A stretch of DNA of 64,000 bases, taken from contig NC_020299.1 in the NCBI RefSeq assembly GCF_000340865.1, positions 1 through 64,000 of the forward strand, given 5' to 3'. The translations under genes were made by a program, and so were the position numbers. Below the pieces are notes generated by a model. That model searched no databases. It was given only the letters and a program-made list of their open reading frames with translations, and was not told the DNA's origin. Each line of letters begins with the position of its first letter. Positions within the stretch are counted from its first letter, which is position 1. Positions 1 through 12,291 of this stretch are shown here, one piece after another. Source of the stretch: Candidatus Kinetoplastibacterium oncopeltii TCC290E (GTDB lineage Bacteria; Pseudomonadota; Gammaproteobacteria; Burkholderiales; Burkholderiaceae_B).

Positions 1-1419
1 ATGGAAGATTTTTGGTTGTCTTTTATATCTAGCTTAGAAAAGGAACTTCCCCATCAACAAATTAGTGCTTGGATTAAGCCACTGATTCCTGTTGCTTTTG
101 ATGATTCTAAAAGTATTTTGCGCATATCAGCCCCAAATAGATTTAAGCTTGATTTAGTTAAAAAGAAATTTGCTAGTCAAATTGAGATACTGGCTTCAGA
201 GTGGTTTAAAAAGTCAGTGAATGTTATATTCGAGTTGCCAGTTAATAGTGAAAGGATAATTCATAAAAAACCTGATTTATTAAAGTCGTTTGTTGGTAAT
301 TATACTTATAATAATAAAATAGATTATAGTAATAACCATGCTACTCCAAAGATTGAAATATCACTATCTAGTGAAGTTGCTAATGTTGCATATGAAAGAT
401 CTAGATTAAATACTGTTTTAACTTTTGATAGTTTTGTTACCGGCAAGGCGAATCAACTAGCTAGAGCAGCCTCATTACAGGTTTCTGAAAATCCTGGAGT
501 CTCATACAATCCACTTTTTTTATATGGTGGAGTAGGATTGGGTAAAACTCATTTAATACACGCTGTTGGTAATTCTATGTTGTGTGCTAGTAATGATGTA
601 AAGGTTAGGTATGTTCATGCTGATCAGTATGTCTCAGATGTTGTTAAAGCTTATCAAAGAAAAGCTTTTGATGAGTTTAAAAAATATTATCATTCTCTAG
701 ATTTATTGCTTATAGATGATATACAATTTTTCTCTGGTAAAAACAGAACACAAGAAGAATTTTTTTATGCTTTTGAAGCTATGGTTGCCCAACATAAACA
801 AATAATAATAACCAGTGATACATATCCTAAAGAGTTGTCTGGGATCGATAGTAGATTAATATCTAGATTTGATTCCGGTTTAACTGTAGCTATAGAGCCT
901 CCAGAGCTAGAAATGAGGGTAGCTATTTTATTAAGAAAGGCAGAATCAGAGAATTTACCAATGCCAGAAGAAGTAGCTTTTTTTATAGCCAAGCATCTAA
1001 GAAGCAATGTGAGAGAATTGGAGGGAGCATTACGTAAGGTTTTAGCTTATGTTCGTTTCCATGGTAGAAATGTTTTAACCGTTGATGTTTGTAAAGAAGC
1101 TTTGAAAGATTTATTATCAGTTTCCAATGGACAAATTACTGTGGAAAACATACAAAAAACTGTTGCTGATTACTACAAAATTAAAATAGCTGATATGTAC
1201 TCTAAAAGAAGACCAGCAAATATAGCATTACCACGACAAATTGCTATGTATTTATCTAAAGAACTTACTCAAAAGAGCTTACCTGAGATTGGTGATTTAT
1301 TTGGTGGTCGTGATCACACAACTGTACTGCATGCTGTTAGAAAAATTTCTGATGCTCGTATTAAACAAGCCGATTTAAACCATAATCTTCATGTGCTTGA
1401 ACAAACTTTAAAAGGATGA
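1..1419 (+). CDS. dnaA: Chromosomal replication initiator DnaA
   Basis: DnaA binds DnaA boxes at the origin, opens the adjacent A+T-rich DNA and loads the replicative helicase. The 472 residues are normal for the family. Domain I occupies about residues 1-80, followed by a short Asn-rich linker. The AAA+ domain has Walker A GGVGLGKT at 176-183 and Walker B LLLIDD near 235. The C-terminal DNA-binding helix carries the DnaA signature GGRDHTTV near 435. The window begins exactly at the ATG, so promoter, ribosome site and any origin to the left cannot be seen. dnaN follows directly, giving the classic dnaA-dnaN-gyrB order. Confidence 0.98.
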   Translation: MEDFWLSFISSLEKELPHQQISAWIKPLIPVAFDDSKSILRISAPNRFKLDLVKKKFASQIEILASEWFKKSVNVIFELPVNSERIIHKKPDLLKSFVGNYTYNNKIDYSNNHATPKIEISLSSEVANVAYERSRLNTVLTFDSFVTGKANQLARAASLQVSENPGVSYNPLFLYGGVGLGKTHLIHAVGNSMLCASNDVKVRYVHADQYVSDVVKAYQRKAFDEFKKYYHSLDLLLIDDIQFFSGKNRTQEEFFYAFEAMVAQHKQIIITSDTYPKELSGIDSRLISRFDSGLTVAIEPPELEMRVAILLRKAESENLPMPEEVAFFIAKHLRSNVRELEGALRKVLAYVRFHGRNVLTVDVCKEALKDLLSVSNGQITVENIQKTVADYYKIKIADMYSKRRPANIALPRQIAMYLSKELTQKSLPEIGDLFGGRDHTTVLHAVRKISDARIKQADLNHNLHVLEQTLKG

Positions 1420-1421
1420 TT

Positions 1422-2534
1422 ATGAAGTTTTTACATGTAGTTCGTGAATCATTATTAAAAACACTATCCAATATAGTAGGTATAGTAGAAAGGCGTAATA
1501 CTATGCCAATTTTGTCAAACTTAATGATTCGCAAAGATAAAGGAAATAAGGTTGCCTTCATTACTACTGATATTGAGGTTCAGATGACTACGTATGCAAA
1601 CTGTGGTTCTGGAGAGAGTGAAGTTTCTACTACAGTATCTGCTCGTAAGTTTTTGGATATATTAAAGGCTTTACCTGATATGAGTAATATTAACGTTGAG
1701 TTACATGATAACAAAATTTATATTGAATCATCAAAAAGTAGATTTAATTTGCAGACTATCAATTCCGAAGAATTTCCAGTTATGTCATGTCCTGACACCT
1801 GGGATATATCAGTAAGACTATCACAAAGAGATCTTAAGAGTTTGTTTAGTATGGTCTATTTTTCTATGGCTCAGCAAGATATTCGTTATTATTTAAATGG
1901 TATGCTTTTGGTTTTTAAGGATAATTGTATTTTTGCGGTATCTACAGATGGACACAGGTTATCTTATAATTCTATAGAAGCAAATGAATTCGAAGGTTGC
2001 AAGGAGGTTATTGTACCAAGAAAGACAATCCTTGAACTGCAACGATTATTGCAGGATTCTGACGATATTATTTGTATAGATGTCTCGAGTTCCCAGATAA
2101 AATTTTGTTTTCGTGATATTGAATTTATATCTAAATTAGTCGAGGGTAAGTTTCCTGACTTCAGAAAAGTTATACCTAATAATTATCCTATAAGTTTTCC
2201 TATTAATAGAGAATATTTTCAAGGAAGTTTACAGAGAGTTGCTATTATAACAAACGATAAATTTAAAGGCGTTAGGTTTCACTTTGAAACTAATAACCTT
2301 AAGGTTTCTTCATCAAACACAGATCATGAAGAAGCTCAAGAAGATTTAGAGATAGATTACAGAGGTAATGATTTTGATGTTGGTTTTAATGTAAACTATT
2401 TACTAGATGTTATATCTAATTTGAAAAGTGAAAATTTAATCTGGTCTATAACTCCTGATAGTAATGCTTCTGTCTTAATTACAGTTCCAGATGATCCTAA
2501 TTTTAAATATGTTGTCATGCCAATGCGCATATAA
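1422..2534 (+). CDS. dnaN: DNA polymerase III beta sliding clamp
   Basis: This is the ring-shaped processivity clamp that holds the replicative polymerase on DNA. About 370 residues form the usual three repeated clamp domains. GIVERRNTMPILSNL near the N terminus and the C-terminal VMPMRI are characteristic, the latter matching the usual VMPMR(I/L) end. An earlier ATG at 1416 overlaps the dnaA stop (ATGA). The ATG at 1422 is preferred because AAAGGA lies 5-6 bases upstream and the protein then starts MKFLHVVRE like its relatives. It is probably co-transcribed with dnaA. Confidence 0.97.
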   Translation: MKFLHVVRESLLKTLSNIVGIVERRNTMPILSNLMIRKDKGNKVAFITTDIEVQMTTYANCGSGESEVSTTVSARKFLDILKALPDMSNINVELHDNKIYIESSKSRFNLQTINSEEFPVMSCPDTWDISVRLSQRDLKSLFSMVYFSMAQQDIRYYLNGMLLVFKDNCIFAVSTDGHRLSYNSIEANEFEGCKEVIVPRKTILELQRLLQDSDDIICIDVSSSQIKFCFRDIEFISKLVEGKFPDFRKVIPNNYPISFPINREYFQGSLQRVAIITNDKFKGVRFHFETNNLKVSSSNTDHEEAQEDLEIDYRGNDFDVGFNVNYLLDVISNLKSENLIWSITPDSNASVLITVPDDPNFKYVVMPMRI

Positions 2535-2571
2535 AAGTAGGTTATATATTTTTTAGTCAATCTATTAATAA

Positions 2572-5034
<2,463 letters not shown>

Positions 5035-5042
5035 TATATGAT

Positions 5043-5855
5043 TCATTTTAGAATACTCATTACTTCGGTGCTATTAGTTATTGTTACACCAAGACTTTCC
5101 ATATGTAAAAGAAAGTCTTTCGTGTTTTTTTCATATCCATTAACAGGACTCATGCAATCAGTCAGAAGCATTATGCTATGAGGATCTTTTCTACTGCTAT
5201 TATAAATAAGATCTTCCATAGTCCTTTTTACACAGTGACTACTAGATTCTCCTGCTATTAATAAAATATCATATTTATCCAGATACTTTATTAATTTATT
5301 ATTAATACATTTTTTATTCTTTCTATTATCCTTGGAAAGGGCACTAAATTGCTCTCTTAGCGGATCTAATCCCTTTAAAATGACATTAGCTTTTTTTGAA
5401 TTTATTTCTTCCCATATATTACGAGGTGCCTGTACATAATTATTAATATTACTTCCCCATGTACCAATTTCACAATGTACCGGCCATATAGTTAGTCCTT
5501 CTTTTTCAGATTCTTCTATATATTCAAAATAGTTAATTATCTGTTTTTTGTTATATTTAGTTTTAGGAGTAATATTTCCTTTTATAATTTCATCTGATGT
5601 AATTTTAGAAAAAGGTTCTAAATCATTATCTCCTCTTTTCCAAAAACATGTATGAGCTATGTCCATACTGAAATGACTATCTAGAGTGATAGTCATTTCA
5701 GATATTATATTTATATTAAAATATATAAATTTCCCAAGTCTTTCCATATCATTATTAGAACCAGATATTGGTAAAGTTGGGGTTTGATACTTATTTTTAG
5801 GGATATCACAAAAGTCATTTTGAGGATCAATAATCATTAAATGTATTTTCATCAT
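5043..5855 (-). CDS. Nicotinamidase-like cysteine hydrolase
   Basis: This belongs to the isochorismatase/nicotinamidase superfamily and, if it is a true nicotinamidase, would deamidate nicotinamide to nicotinate for NAD salvage. All key elements are visible: IIDPQNDF (catalytic Asp), LDSHF plus a nearby His (metal ligands), WPVHCEIGTWGS, VILKGLDPLREQFSAL (candidate catalytic Lys) and SSHCVKRT (catalytic Cys). It is longer than typical enzymes of about 210 residues because of Lys/Asn-rich insertions. The start at 5855 (or the adjacent ATG at 5852) lies one base after the topB stop. A longer frame to 5906 would overlap topB and adds only a Lys-rich tail. It converges on gyrB. The exact substrate is uncertain. 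Confidence 0.8.
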   Translation of the reverse strand: MMKIHLMIIDPQNDFCDIPKNKYQTPTLPISGSNNDMERLGKFIYFNINIISEMTITLDSHFSMDIAHTCFWKRGDNDLEPFSKITSDEIIKGNITPKTKYNKKQIINYFEYIEESEKEGLTIWPVHCEIGTWGSNINNYVQAPRNIWEEINSKKANVILKGLDPLREQFSALSKDNRKNKKCINNKLIKYLDKYDILLIAGESSSHCVKRTMEDLIYNSSRKDPHSIMLLTDCMSPVNGYEKNTKDFLLHMESLGVTITNSTEVMSILK

Positions 5856-5856
5856 A

Positions 5857-8316
5857 CTAACTTTTAGCTTTTTTATTTTTTTCAAATTTAAATAATATTT
5901 TTTCATTATTTAGTATTAAATATGCTTTAAATTTTCTTTTTGTTCTAGCAGAAATAAAATTATCTAGAAGACTTGTAGATCCTGTGTTTAGTAATTTTAT
6001 TACTTGTTCTATAGATATCTCCTGGTTTAGAATTTTCTTATTTATACGAAAATCACATTTTTTATTTTCGCTCATATTATTTGCGCATATATAACTGTTA
6101 TTATTTTCAAAAATATTACCAGAGCATTTTGGACAATTTCCTAATATTTCTTTTTCAGAGATATTCAAAATCATATTATCATTACTTTGTCCAAAATCGA
6201 ACTCCAATTTCCAATCATTGTTAATATATAAAGTTGCAGAGAAATTTCTAAATGATTTACTGATAAAGTTATCTAAAGGACCTATCTTCTTATTTTTTAA
6301 TAAATCTTCAACCTCTTGTAATTCAAAAGTTCTACTACCAGGATGCTTGCTTATTGAAAAATCACATTGCAGACAGCTATATCTTCGATAATTTTCAGCA
6401 AATTCACCACCACATTTCGGACAAGGGTTTTCAAAAACAACATAATCACCTGGCACATTATTGTTTTCATATTCCTTCGTTTTTTTTACTATAATTTCAG
6501 TCATTTCAATGATTTCGTTCATAAAAATAGAGCTTTCAAGTTTATTTTGCTCTATTTTTTTTAATTTTTGCTCCCATTCTCCTGTCAACTCTGGTGATGT
6601 TAGTTCTTTTATATTTAACCCTGAAAGTAGTATCATCAATTGATTTGCTTTAGCTGTTGTTATTAATTCCTTTCCATTACGGCGTAAATATTGTTCACTT
6701 ATCAACCCTTCAATTATAGAAGCTCTTGTTGCTGGAGTTCCTAATCCTCTTTCAGAAATTGCCTCTTTTAAGTTTTCATCTTCTATCAGTTTTCCAGCTC
6801 CTTCCATTACCGATAACAGAGTAGCTTCATTATAACGAGCCGGTGGTTTTGTATTTAAATCTTTTATGATAATAGATTTATTAATAACCTTTTCATTGTT
6901 AGTGATTTTAATTAGATCAACATCACTATTTTGGCTATCTTTACCATATACTGATAGCCATCCAGGATTAATCAATACTTTTCCTTCTGTTTTGAATTTA
7001 TTATTGTTAATCTCAGTTATTCTTGTAGTATTAAAGTATTCAGCTGCTGGAAAAAACACAGCTAGAAATCTTTTCAAAACCATAAGGTATATCTTTATTT
7101 CTAATTCGTTTAATTTGTTTGGAATTTGTAGAGTGGGAACTATTGCAAAATGATCAGAAATTTTTTTATTATTAAAAATTCTTTGATTTAATGTTATCCA
7201 TTTGTGTTGAATGATCTGTTTGGCGCAATTTGATGTGACACTATCAATTATTTCAGTTTTACTATCAGAAAGCAATTGAACTGTATCTGTAACTATTGTT
7301 ATATAATCTTCTGGTAAATGACGTGAATCTGTCCTTGGATATGTTAATGCTTTATGTTTCTCATATAAAGACTGAGCTAAATTAAGAGTTGTTTTTGCCG
7401 AGAATCCAAATTTTGTATTTGCTTCCCTCTGTAGTGAAGTAAGATCAAACAAAGTAGGTGATAATTGTGTAGATTTTTTAGATTTATCGTAAGCAAAACC
7501 GGTAGAATTTTCACATTCTTTTTTTATTTCATAGGCTTCTTCATAAGACCATATCCTTGATTCTTTATTCTCTGGATCATTCTCATTTTTTTTAAAAGAA
7601 TGATTGATCCATTTAGACTCATATGATCCATTATTAGCTGCAAAAGTAGCTAATAATTCCCAGTAATTTTTAGATATAAAATCCTTTATTTGTTTCTCAC
7701 GTTTGCTGACTATAGCAAGAGTAGGAGTCTGTACTCTACCAACAGTTGTTTTAAAAAAACCTCCATCTTTACTATTAAATGCTGTCATGGCTCTGGTACC
7801 ATTAATACCAATAAGCCAGTCAGCCTCAGCTCTAGAACGAGCAGCATATTCAAGAGATTTTAGTTGTTCATCAGTTTTTAGATTTTTAAATGCAGTTTGT
7901 ATGGCATCCTTAGTCATTGATTGAAACCATAATCGATAAATCTGTTTTTTTGTTCCGGAGAATTCTATAATATATTTGAATATTAGTTCTCCTTCTCTAC
8001 CTGCATCACATGCATTTATGATTGATGTGATATCTTTTCGTTTTATGCTTTTGTTAAGTATCTTTAAGCGTTCTGAAGCTTTCTTGTCTATAGGAATTAA
8101 TTCAAATTTACTTGGTATAATAGGCAAACTAGAAAGACTCCATTTACCTCTAGATGGTTCATTTGGTGCTGATAGTGTAAGTAGATGTCCTATACTCGAT
8201 GTTATTACATAATCTTCATTTTCGTAAAGCTCATTACACTTCTTAAATCCTCCTAATGCTTTCGATATATCATTTGCAACGGATGGTTTTTCTGCAATTA
8301 TCAGCTGTTTATTCAT
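5857..8316 (-). CDS. topB: DNA topoisomerase III
   Basis: This is a type IA topoisomerase that decatenates and relaxes DNA by single-strand passage. The 819 residues comprise an N-terminal TOPRIM domain (IIAEKPSVANDISKALGG), the type IA core with the active-site Tyr at about 326 in LTYPRTDSRHLP, and GLGTPATRASII near 520. The C terminus has a four-Cys zinc finger (CPKCGGEF...CLQCDF) followed by two copies of a small C-terminal repeat domain, each with an LDNFIS motif. A second Cys cluster (CPKCSGN) lies between them. The nicotinamidase-like gene follows immediately in the same direction. Confidence 0.95.
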   Translation of the reverse strand: MNKQLIIAEKPSVANDISKALGGFKKCNELYENEDYVITSSIGHLLTLSAPNEPSRGKWSLSSLPIIPSKFELIPIDKKASERLKILNKSIKRKDITSIINACDAGREGELIFKYIIEFSGTKKQIYRLWFQSMTKDAIQTAFKNLKTDEQLKSLEYAARSRAEADWLIGINGTRAMTAFNSKDGGFFKTTVGRVQTPTLAIVSKREKQIKDFISKNYWELLATFAANNGSYESKWINHSFKKNENDPENKESRIWSYEEAYEIKKECENSTGFAYDKSKKSTQLSPTLFDLTSLQREANTKFGFSAKTTLNLAQSLYEKHKALTYPRTDSRHLPEDYITIVTDTVQLLSDSKTEIIDSVTSNCAKQIIQHKWITLNQRIFNNKKISDHFAIVPTLQIPNKLNELEIKIYLMVLKRFLAVFFPAAEYFNTTRITEINNNKFKTEGKVLINPGWLSVYGKDSQNSDVDLIKITNNEKVINKSIIIKDLNTKPPARYNEATLLSVMEGAGKLIEDENLKEAISERGLGTPATRASIIEGLISEQYLRRNGKELITTAKANQLMILLSGLNIKELTSPELTGEWEQKLKKIEQNKLESSIFMNEIIEMTEIIVKKTKEYENNNVPGDYVVFENPCPKCGGEFAENYRRYSCLQCDFSISKHPGSRTFELQEVEDLLKNKKIGPLDNFISKSFRNFSATLYINNDWKLEFDFGQSNDNMILNISEKEILGNCPKCSGNIFENNNSYICANNMSENKKCDFRINKKILNQEISIEQVIKLLNTGSTSLLDNFISARTKRKFKAYLILNNEKILFKFEKNKKAKS

Positions 8317-8425
8317 GTTTTTGTAGGTATTAAGCGTATATTGTGTATTTTATTATTTAATTTATCATATTAAGGATGTTTTTAAATAAATTGTCAATTG
8401 TCTATTGTTTTATATTTATAAATTT

Positions 8426-8454
8426 TTGGTTATACAAATTTGTTTTTTTATAGT
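8426..8454 (+). promoter_or_regulatory. Candidate sigma-70 promoter for the ArgD-type gene
   Basis: TTGGTT (8426-8431) and TATAGT (8449-8454) are separated by exactly 17 bases in the divergent region between topB and the aminotransferase gene. They would place a transcript start about 70 bases before the ATG at 8531. Both hexamers are near consensus, but chance matches are common in such A+T-rich DNA. Confidence 0.4.
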
Positions 8455-8530
8455 TTTTCACTATTAGCAGTACTATACTGATCAATCATAGGATCTTTTA
8501 TTAACATTTTTGACTTTGGTGGTTATTTTT

Positions 8531-9721
8531 ATGGGACTAAATAAATTTAAAGTGTCATCATTAATGGATATAACAGCACGCCCAGATATAGTATTTGTAC
8601 GTGGACATGGTTCTTGGCTAGAGGATAATACTGGTAAAAAGTACCTGGATTTTATACAAGGTTGGGCAGTTAATTGCTTAGGACATAGTCCTAAGGAGGT
8701 TATTAATTCTTTATCAGAACAATCAAAATTGCTTATAAACCCTTCACCAGCTTTTTATAACCAACCATCAGTAGAATTAGCAACCAGTCTTGTTAATGCA
8801 TCTTGTTTCGATCATGTTTTTTTTGCTAACAGTGGTGCTGAGGCAAATGAAGGAGCAATAAAACTAGCTCGGAAATGGGGGAAAATATATAAAAAAGGGG
8901 CATACAAAATTATAACCATGAAAGATAGTTTTCATGGTCGTACTTTAGCTACTATGTCAGCATCTGGAAAAGCAGGTTGGGATAATATTTTTCCACCTAG
9001 AATGGAAGGTTTTATAAAAGCAGACTTAAATGATATAGAATCGGTAAAAAGATTAATTGACGACGATGTAGTAGCTATCATGCTTGAGCCAATTCAAGGA
9101 GAAGCAGGTGTAATACCAGCAGATAAGAAATTTATGCAAGATTTACGTGATATTACAAATCTTCATAATTTGCTTCTTATCGTTGATGAAGTTCAAACTG
9201 GAATGGGCAGAACAGGTACATTATTCGCTTATCAGCAATATGACATAGAGCCAGATATAATGACCTTAGGTAAAGGTATAGGCGGTGGCGTACCTTTATC
9301 TGCTCTTCTTGCAAAAGATAGTATTTGTGTATTCTCACATGGTGATCAAGGAGGTACATATAATGGTAATCCCTTGTGTACCGCTGTTGGTTTATCAGTA
9401 CTAAATGCTATAAATAATTCTAGTTTTATGGAAGATGTCCGAATTAGTTCTGATTTTCTATCCAAAGGATTATCTATTATATCAGATAAATACGATATGA
9501 ATGGAGAGAGAGGAATTGGTCTTTTGCGTGCTTTGATACTAAATAATAATGATGCTCAAGCTATTGTAGATCTTGCAAGAAATTTTGAGCCAACAGGTTT
9601 ATTATTAAATGCTCCTAGATGTAATCTTTTAAGATTCATGCCAGCACTAAATGTTTCAAAAAATGAGATTTCTTTAATGTTAGAAACATTAGATAGTATT
9701 TTATCAAAAATATTAAGATAA
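8531..9721 (+). CDS. argD: Acetylornithine/succinyldiaminopimelate-type aminotransferase
   Basis: This is a PLP-dependent class III aminotransferase of the ArgD family. It would convert N-acetylglutamate semialdehyde to N-acetylornithine in arginine synthesis and possibly act in lysine synthesis. Seen motifs are FANSGAEANEGAIKLARKW (phosphate-binding region), HGRTLATMSASGK, the cofactor Asp in LLIVDEVQTGMGRTG, and the PLP Lys in MTLGKGIGGG, followed by GTYNGNPL. The ATG at 8531 has GGTGG about 8 bases upstream and fits the family start. A more upstream ATG at 8510 would add seven unrelated residues. The gene is convergent with dsbA. Family confidence is high; the exact substrate is inferred. 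Confidence 0.85.
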   Translation: MGLNKFKVSSLMDITARPDIVFVRGHGSWLEDNTGKKYLDFIQGWAVNCLGHSPKEVINSLSEQSKLLINPSPAFYNQPSVELATSLVNASCFDHVFFANSGAEANEGAIKLARKWGKIYKKGAYKIITMKDSFHGRTLATMSASGKAGWDNIFPPRMEGFIKADLNDIESVKRLIDDDVVAIMLEPIQGEAGVIPADKKFMQDLRDITNLHNLLLIVDEVQTGMGRTGTLFAYQQYDIEPDIMTLGKGIGGGVPLSALLAKDSICVFSHGDQGGTYNGNPLCTAVGLSVLNAINNSSFMEDVRISSDFLSKGLSIISDKYDMNGERGIGLLRALILNNNDAQAIVDLARNFEPTGLLLNAPRCNLLRFMPALNVSKNEISLMLETLDSILSKILR

Positions 9722-9732
9722 TAATTTAAAAA

Positions 9733-10365
9733 TTATTCTTTTCGGAGTTTTTCTATAAGATGATCTATTGTGCTTAGCGTGCACTCATATTCATCACCTG
9801 CTATAGCGGGTGATGTAATATACTTTCCCCCTATAATAAAACTAGGTACTCCTTTTATTTCGCATAATTTTGCCAATTGATTGAATCTGTTTGATTTAGA
9901 CTGTATATAGAATGAATTATATAGCTCCAAAAATTCATTTGTATTTATATCTTTATTTTTTAGCCAATCTGTTAAATCTCTTACATTTTTTATAGACTTC
10001 TTTTCTTTAGCAAACATATGGAATAACTCACCATGTAAATATGGTTTATTGATCTCATTTATAGTTAAATATAGTTTTTGTAAATCTTCAGATCTTTTAT
10101 TAGAAGATACAGGAATTTTTATCAAAGTCACGTCTGCTGGAAGCGAAGATTGCCATTGATTTAGAATATTTTCTAAAGCCGTGCAATGATGGCACATATA
10201 AGACAAGAATTCTATTACTTCTATATTGTTGTTACTAAGAGGTTCGATTTTATTCTTAAGTATCTCATATTTATTTTGAGAATTACAATTATTTGACATA
10301 AGGAAAATTATAATAAAACAACCAATTTTAATTAGCAGTTGATATTTTTTATAAATTTTTTTCAT
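9733..10365 (-). CDS. dsbA: Thiol:disulfide interchange protein of the DsbA family
   Basis: DsbA is the periplasmic oxidase that introduces disulfide bonds into exported proteins. A basic N terminus and hydrophobic stretch (IGCFIIIFLM) form a signal peptide. The thioredoxin-fold active site is C-H-H-C in YMCHHCTALE, and the cis-Pro loop is GVPSFIIGG. Size (about 210 residues) is normal. The chosen start at 10365 gives a standard signal peptide; an ATG at 10395 is possible. In relatives it lies near argS, often with a SPOR-domain gene between. Here that space holds only a 44-bp palindrome. The redox partner DsbB is not in the window. Confidence 0.88.
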   Translation of the reverse strand: MKKIYKKYQLLIKIGCFIIIFLMSNNCNSQNKYEILKNKIEPLSNNNIEVIEFLSYMCHHCTALENILNQWQSSLPADVTLIKIPVSSNKRSEDLQKLYLTINEINKPYLHGELFHMFAKEKKSIKNVRDLTDWLKNKDINTNEFLELYNSFYIQSKSNRFNQLAKLCEIKGVPSFIIGGKYITSPAIAGDEYECTLSTIDHLIEKLRKE

Positions 10366-10438
10366 TGCATAAGAGATTTTGAAATATAGCTTCATAGTAG
10401 AAAGACTATTACCTAAATACCATTTTTAATAATTGTAA

Positions 10439-10482
10439 ATTGTTTCTTATATATTTCAATATTGAAATATATAAGAAACAAT
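10439..10482. repeat. Perfect 44-bp palindrome between argS and dsbA
   Basis: The half-site beginning TGTTTCTTATAT is followed directly by its exact reverse complement, extended by one A:T and one T:A pair, giving 22 paired positions per arm. As RNA it would fold into a roughly 20-bp hairpin with a minimal loop. It lies downstream of argS and upstream of dsbA, both on the minus strand. No T-run follows on either strand, so it is not a textbook intrinsic terminator. Confidence 0.9.
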
Positions 10483-10516
10483 CAAAATATAATCAGTAGC
10501 AATTTTTATGCTAACA

Positions 10517-12205
10517 TTACATTCTTTCTGGAGCAGATATTCCGAGTATATCTAATCCATTCTTAAGAATTTGTAAAGAAGCTTGTGCTAATCGTAGTCT
10601 AGATAATTTTATATCTAATTGTTCTGAAATAATATGCTTTGAGTTGTACCAAGTATGACAATCATAAGCACAGTCTCGTAACCAAAATGCTAAAATATGA
10701 GGAGAAAGCTCAGTTGCTGACTTATATATAATAGCAGGGAATTCCGATAGTCTTTTTATTAAATTTATTTCTTCTATGCTATTGAGCAATGATAGATTTG
10801 CTTTGTATATATCTTCAATATTTATATTTGCTTTGTTTAATATAGAGCTTATGCGAGCATGTGCGTATTGTATATAGAATACTGGATTTTCTTCTGATTT
10901 TGATAATGCTAGGTCTATATCAAATATAAATTCAGTATCAGAACGTCTTTGTATTAAAAAATAACGAGCAGCATCTCTGCCAACCCATTCAACAAGATCA
11001 CGCATAGTAACATAATTGCCAGTTCTTTTTGAGACTTTAACTTCTTCCCCATTGCGAACTATTTTAACCATTTTATGTAAGATATAGCTAGGATAATCTT
11101 TAGGTATTCCTATTTTTAATGCCTGTAAACCAGCTCTTACTCTTGATATTGTCCCGTGATGATCACTACCTTGTATATTGATAGCATAATGAAATCCTCT
11201 ATCCCATTTAGTCTTGTGATAAGCAACGTCTGGGAGAAAATATGTGTATTCACCAGTACCTTTTCGCATTACTCTATCTTTATCATCACCTGTATTAAGA
11301 TCAGTAGTTCGTAACCAAATGGCCCCATCTTTTTCGTAAGAGTAACCGTTACTGTCAATTTTCTTTGCAACTTCTGATACTTTGCCAGAAGTGTATAGGG
11401 AACTTTCTAGATAATAGCTATCAAATTTTGTCCCAAATGATTTTAAATCTAAATCTTGTTCTTTTCTTAAATAAGCTACTGAGAATTCTTTTATATCTGA
11501 TAAAGATTCTATATTACCGCTTGCTATTATATGACTTAACTTATCTATTTGAATAGATTTTTTGTTAATAAAGTCATTAGCTATATCTGAAATATAATCA
11601 CCTTTGTATAGATCATTATCATCTATATTATTTGCAACAAAACTACTTCCTTTTGCGATTCTTTGTACACTGAGAGCTAGGTTGTTAATCTGATTTCCTG
11701 CGTCATTGTAATAGAATTCATTAAATACAAACCATCCCAGTGCCTTATATAGTTTACATATTGCATCTCCTATTGCTGCTTGTCTAGCATGACCAACATG
11801 AAGAGGACCAGTAGGATTAGCTGAAACATATTCTATTAATATTTTCTTATTTATATTAGTGCTACAGCCATACAATTCTTTCTGTTTTTCAATCAAAGGT
11901 ATAGTTTCAAAAATAGCGTTATGAGATAAATAAAAATTTATGAATCCAGGACCAGCTATTTCAATTTTATCAACTATTTTTGATAAATTAATATCAATAA
12001 GTAAGTTTGATACTAATAGTTTTGCAATATCATTTGGATTGATTTTCTTTATCTTAGAAATCCGCATTGCGCTATTAGTTGAAAAATCACCATGAGTTTG
12101 TATCTTTGGTTTCTCTAGTAAAATTTCAATATTAATTTCTGGGAAATATCTATTTATTAAACTTTCGATAGATAAGATTATTTGTTTTTTGTGCCCTAAG
12201 AGCAT
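10517..12205 (-). CDS. argS: Arginyl-tRNA synthetase
   Basis: This class I aminoacyl-tRNA synthetase charges tRNA-Arg. Its 562 residues match the family. An N-terminal Add-1 domain (about 1-100) is followed by the HIGH-type motif HVGHARQAAIGD near 135, the catalytic Rossmann fold with IQGSDHHGTI, the KMSKS counterpart KVSKRTGNYVT near 385, and the C-terminal DALR anticodon-binding domain with HARISSIL. It is transcribed towards dsbA and probably independently of leuA, since a strong hairpin lies in the 86-base gap between them. Confidence 0.97.
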   Translation of the reverse strand: MLLGHKKQIILSIESLINRYFPEINIEILLEKPKIQTHGDFSTNSAMRISKIKKINPNDIAKLLVSNLLIDINLSKIVDKIEIAGPGFINFYLSHNAIFETIPLIEKQKELYGCSTNINKKILIEYVSANPTGPLHVGHARQAAIGDAICKLYKALGWFVFNEFYYNDAGNQINNLALSVQRIAKGSSFVANNIDDNDLYKGDYISDIANDFINKKSIQIDKLSHIIASGNIESLSDIKEFSVAYLRKEQDLDLKSFGTKFDSYYLESSLYTSGKVSEVAKKIDSNGYSYEKDGAIWLRTTDLNTGDDKDRVMRKGTGEYTYFLPDVAYHKTKWDRGFHYAINIQGSDHHGTISRVRAGLQALKIGIPKDYPSYILHKMVKIVRNGEEVKVSKRTGNYVTMRDLVEWVGRDAARYFLIQRRSDTEFIFDIDLALSKSEENPVFYIQYAHARISSILNKANINIEDIYKANLSLLNSIEEINLIKRLSEFPAIIYKSATELSPHILAFWLRDCAYDCHTWYNSKHIISEQLDIKLSRLRLAQASLQILKNGLDILGISAPERM

Positions 12206-12244
12206 GATATGTTTCTATAATGTTATTTAGTTAATGTTTTATTG

Positions 12245-12281
12245 TGCTATGGGTTAATGTTTACATAATTAACTCATAGCA
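12245..12281. repeat. Hairpin between leuA and argS
   Basis: A 14-bp stem with one G-T wobble (arms TGCTATGGGTTAAT and ATTAACTCATAGCA) encloses a 9-base loop. On the minus strand it lies about ten bases beyond the leuA stop, so it could end or stabilise the leuA transcript. The sequence after it, ACAATAAAAC on the minus strand, is not U-rich. Confidence 0.75.
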
Positions 12282-12291
12282 AATACACCTT

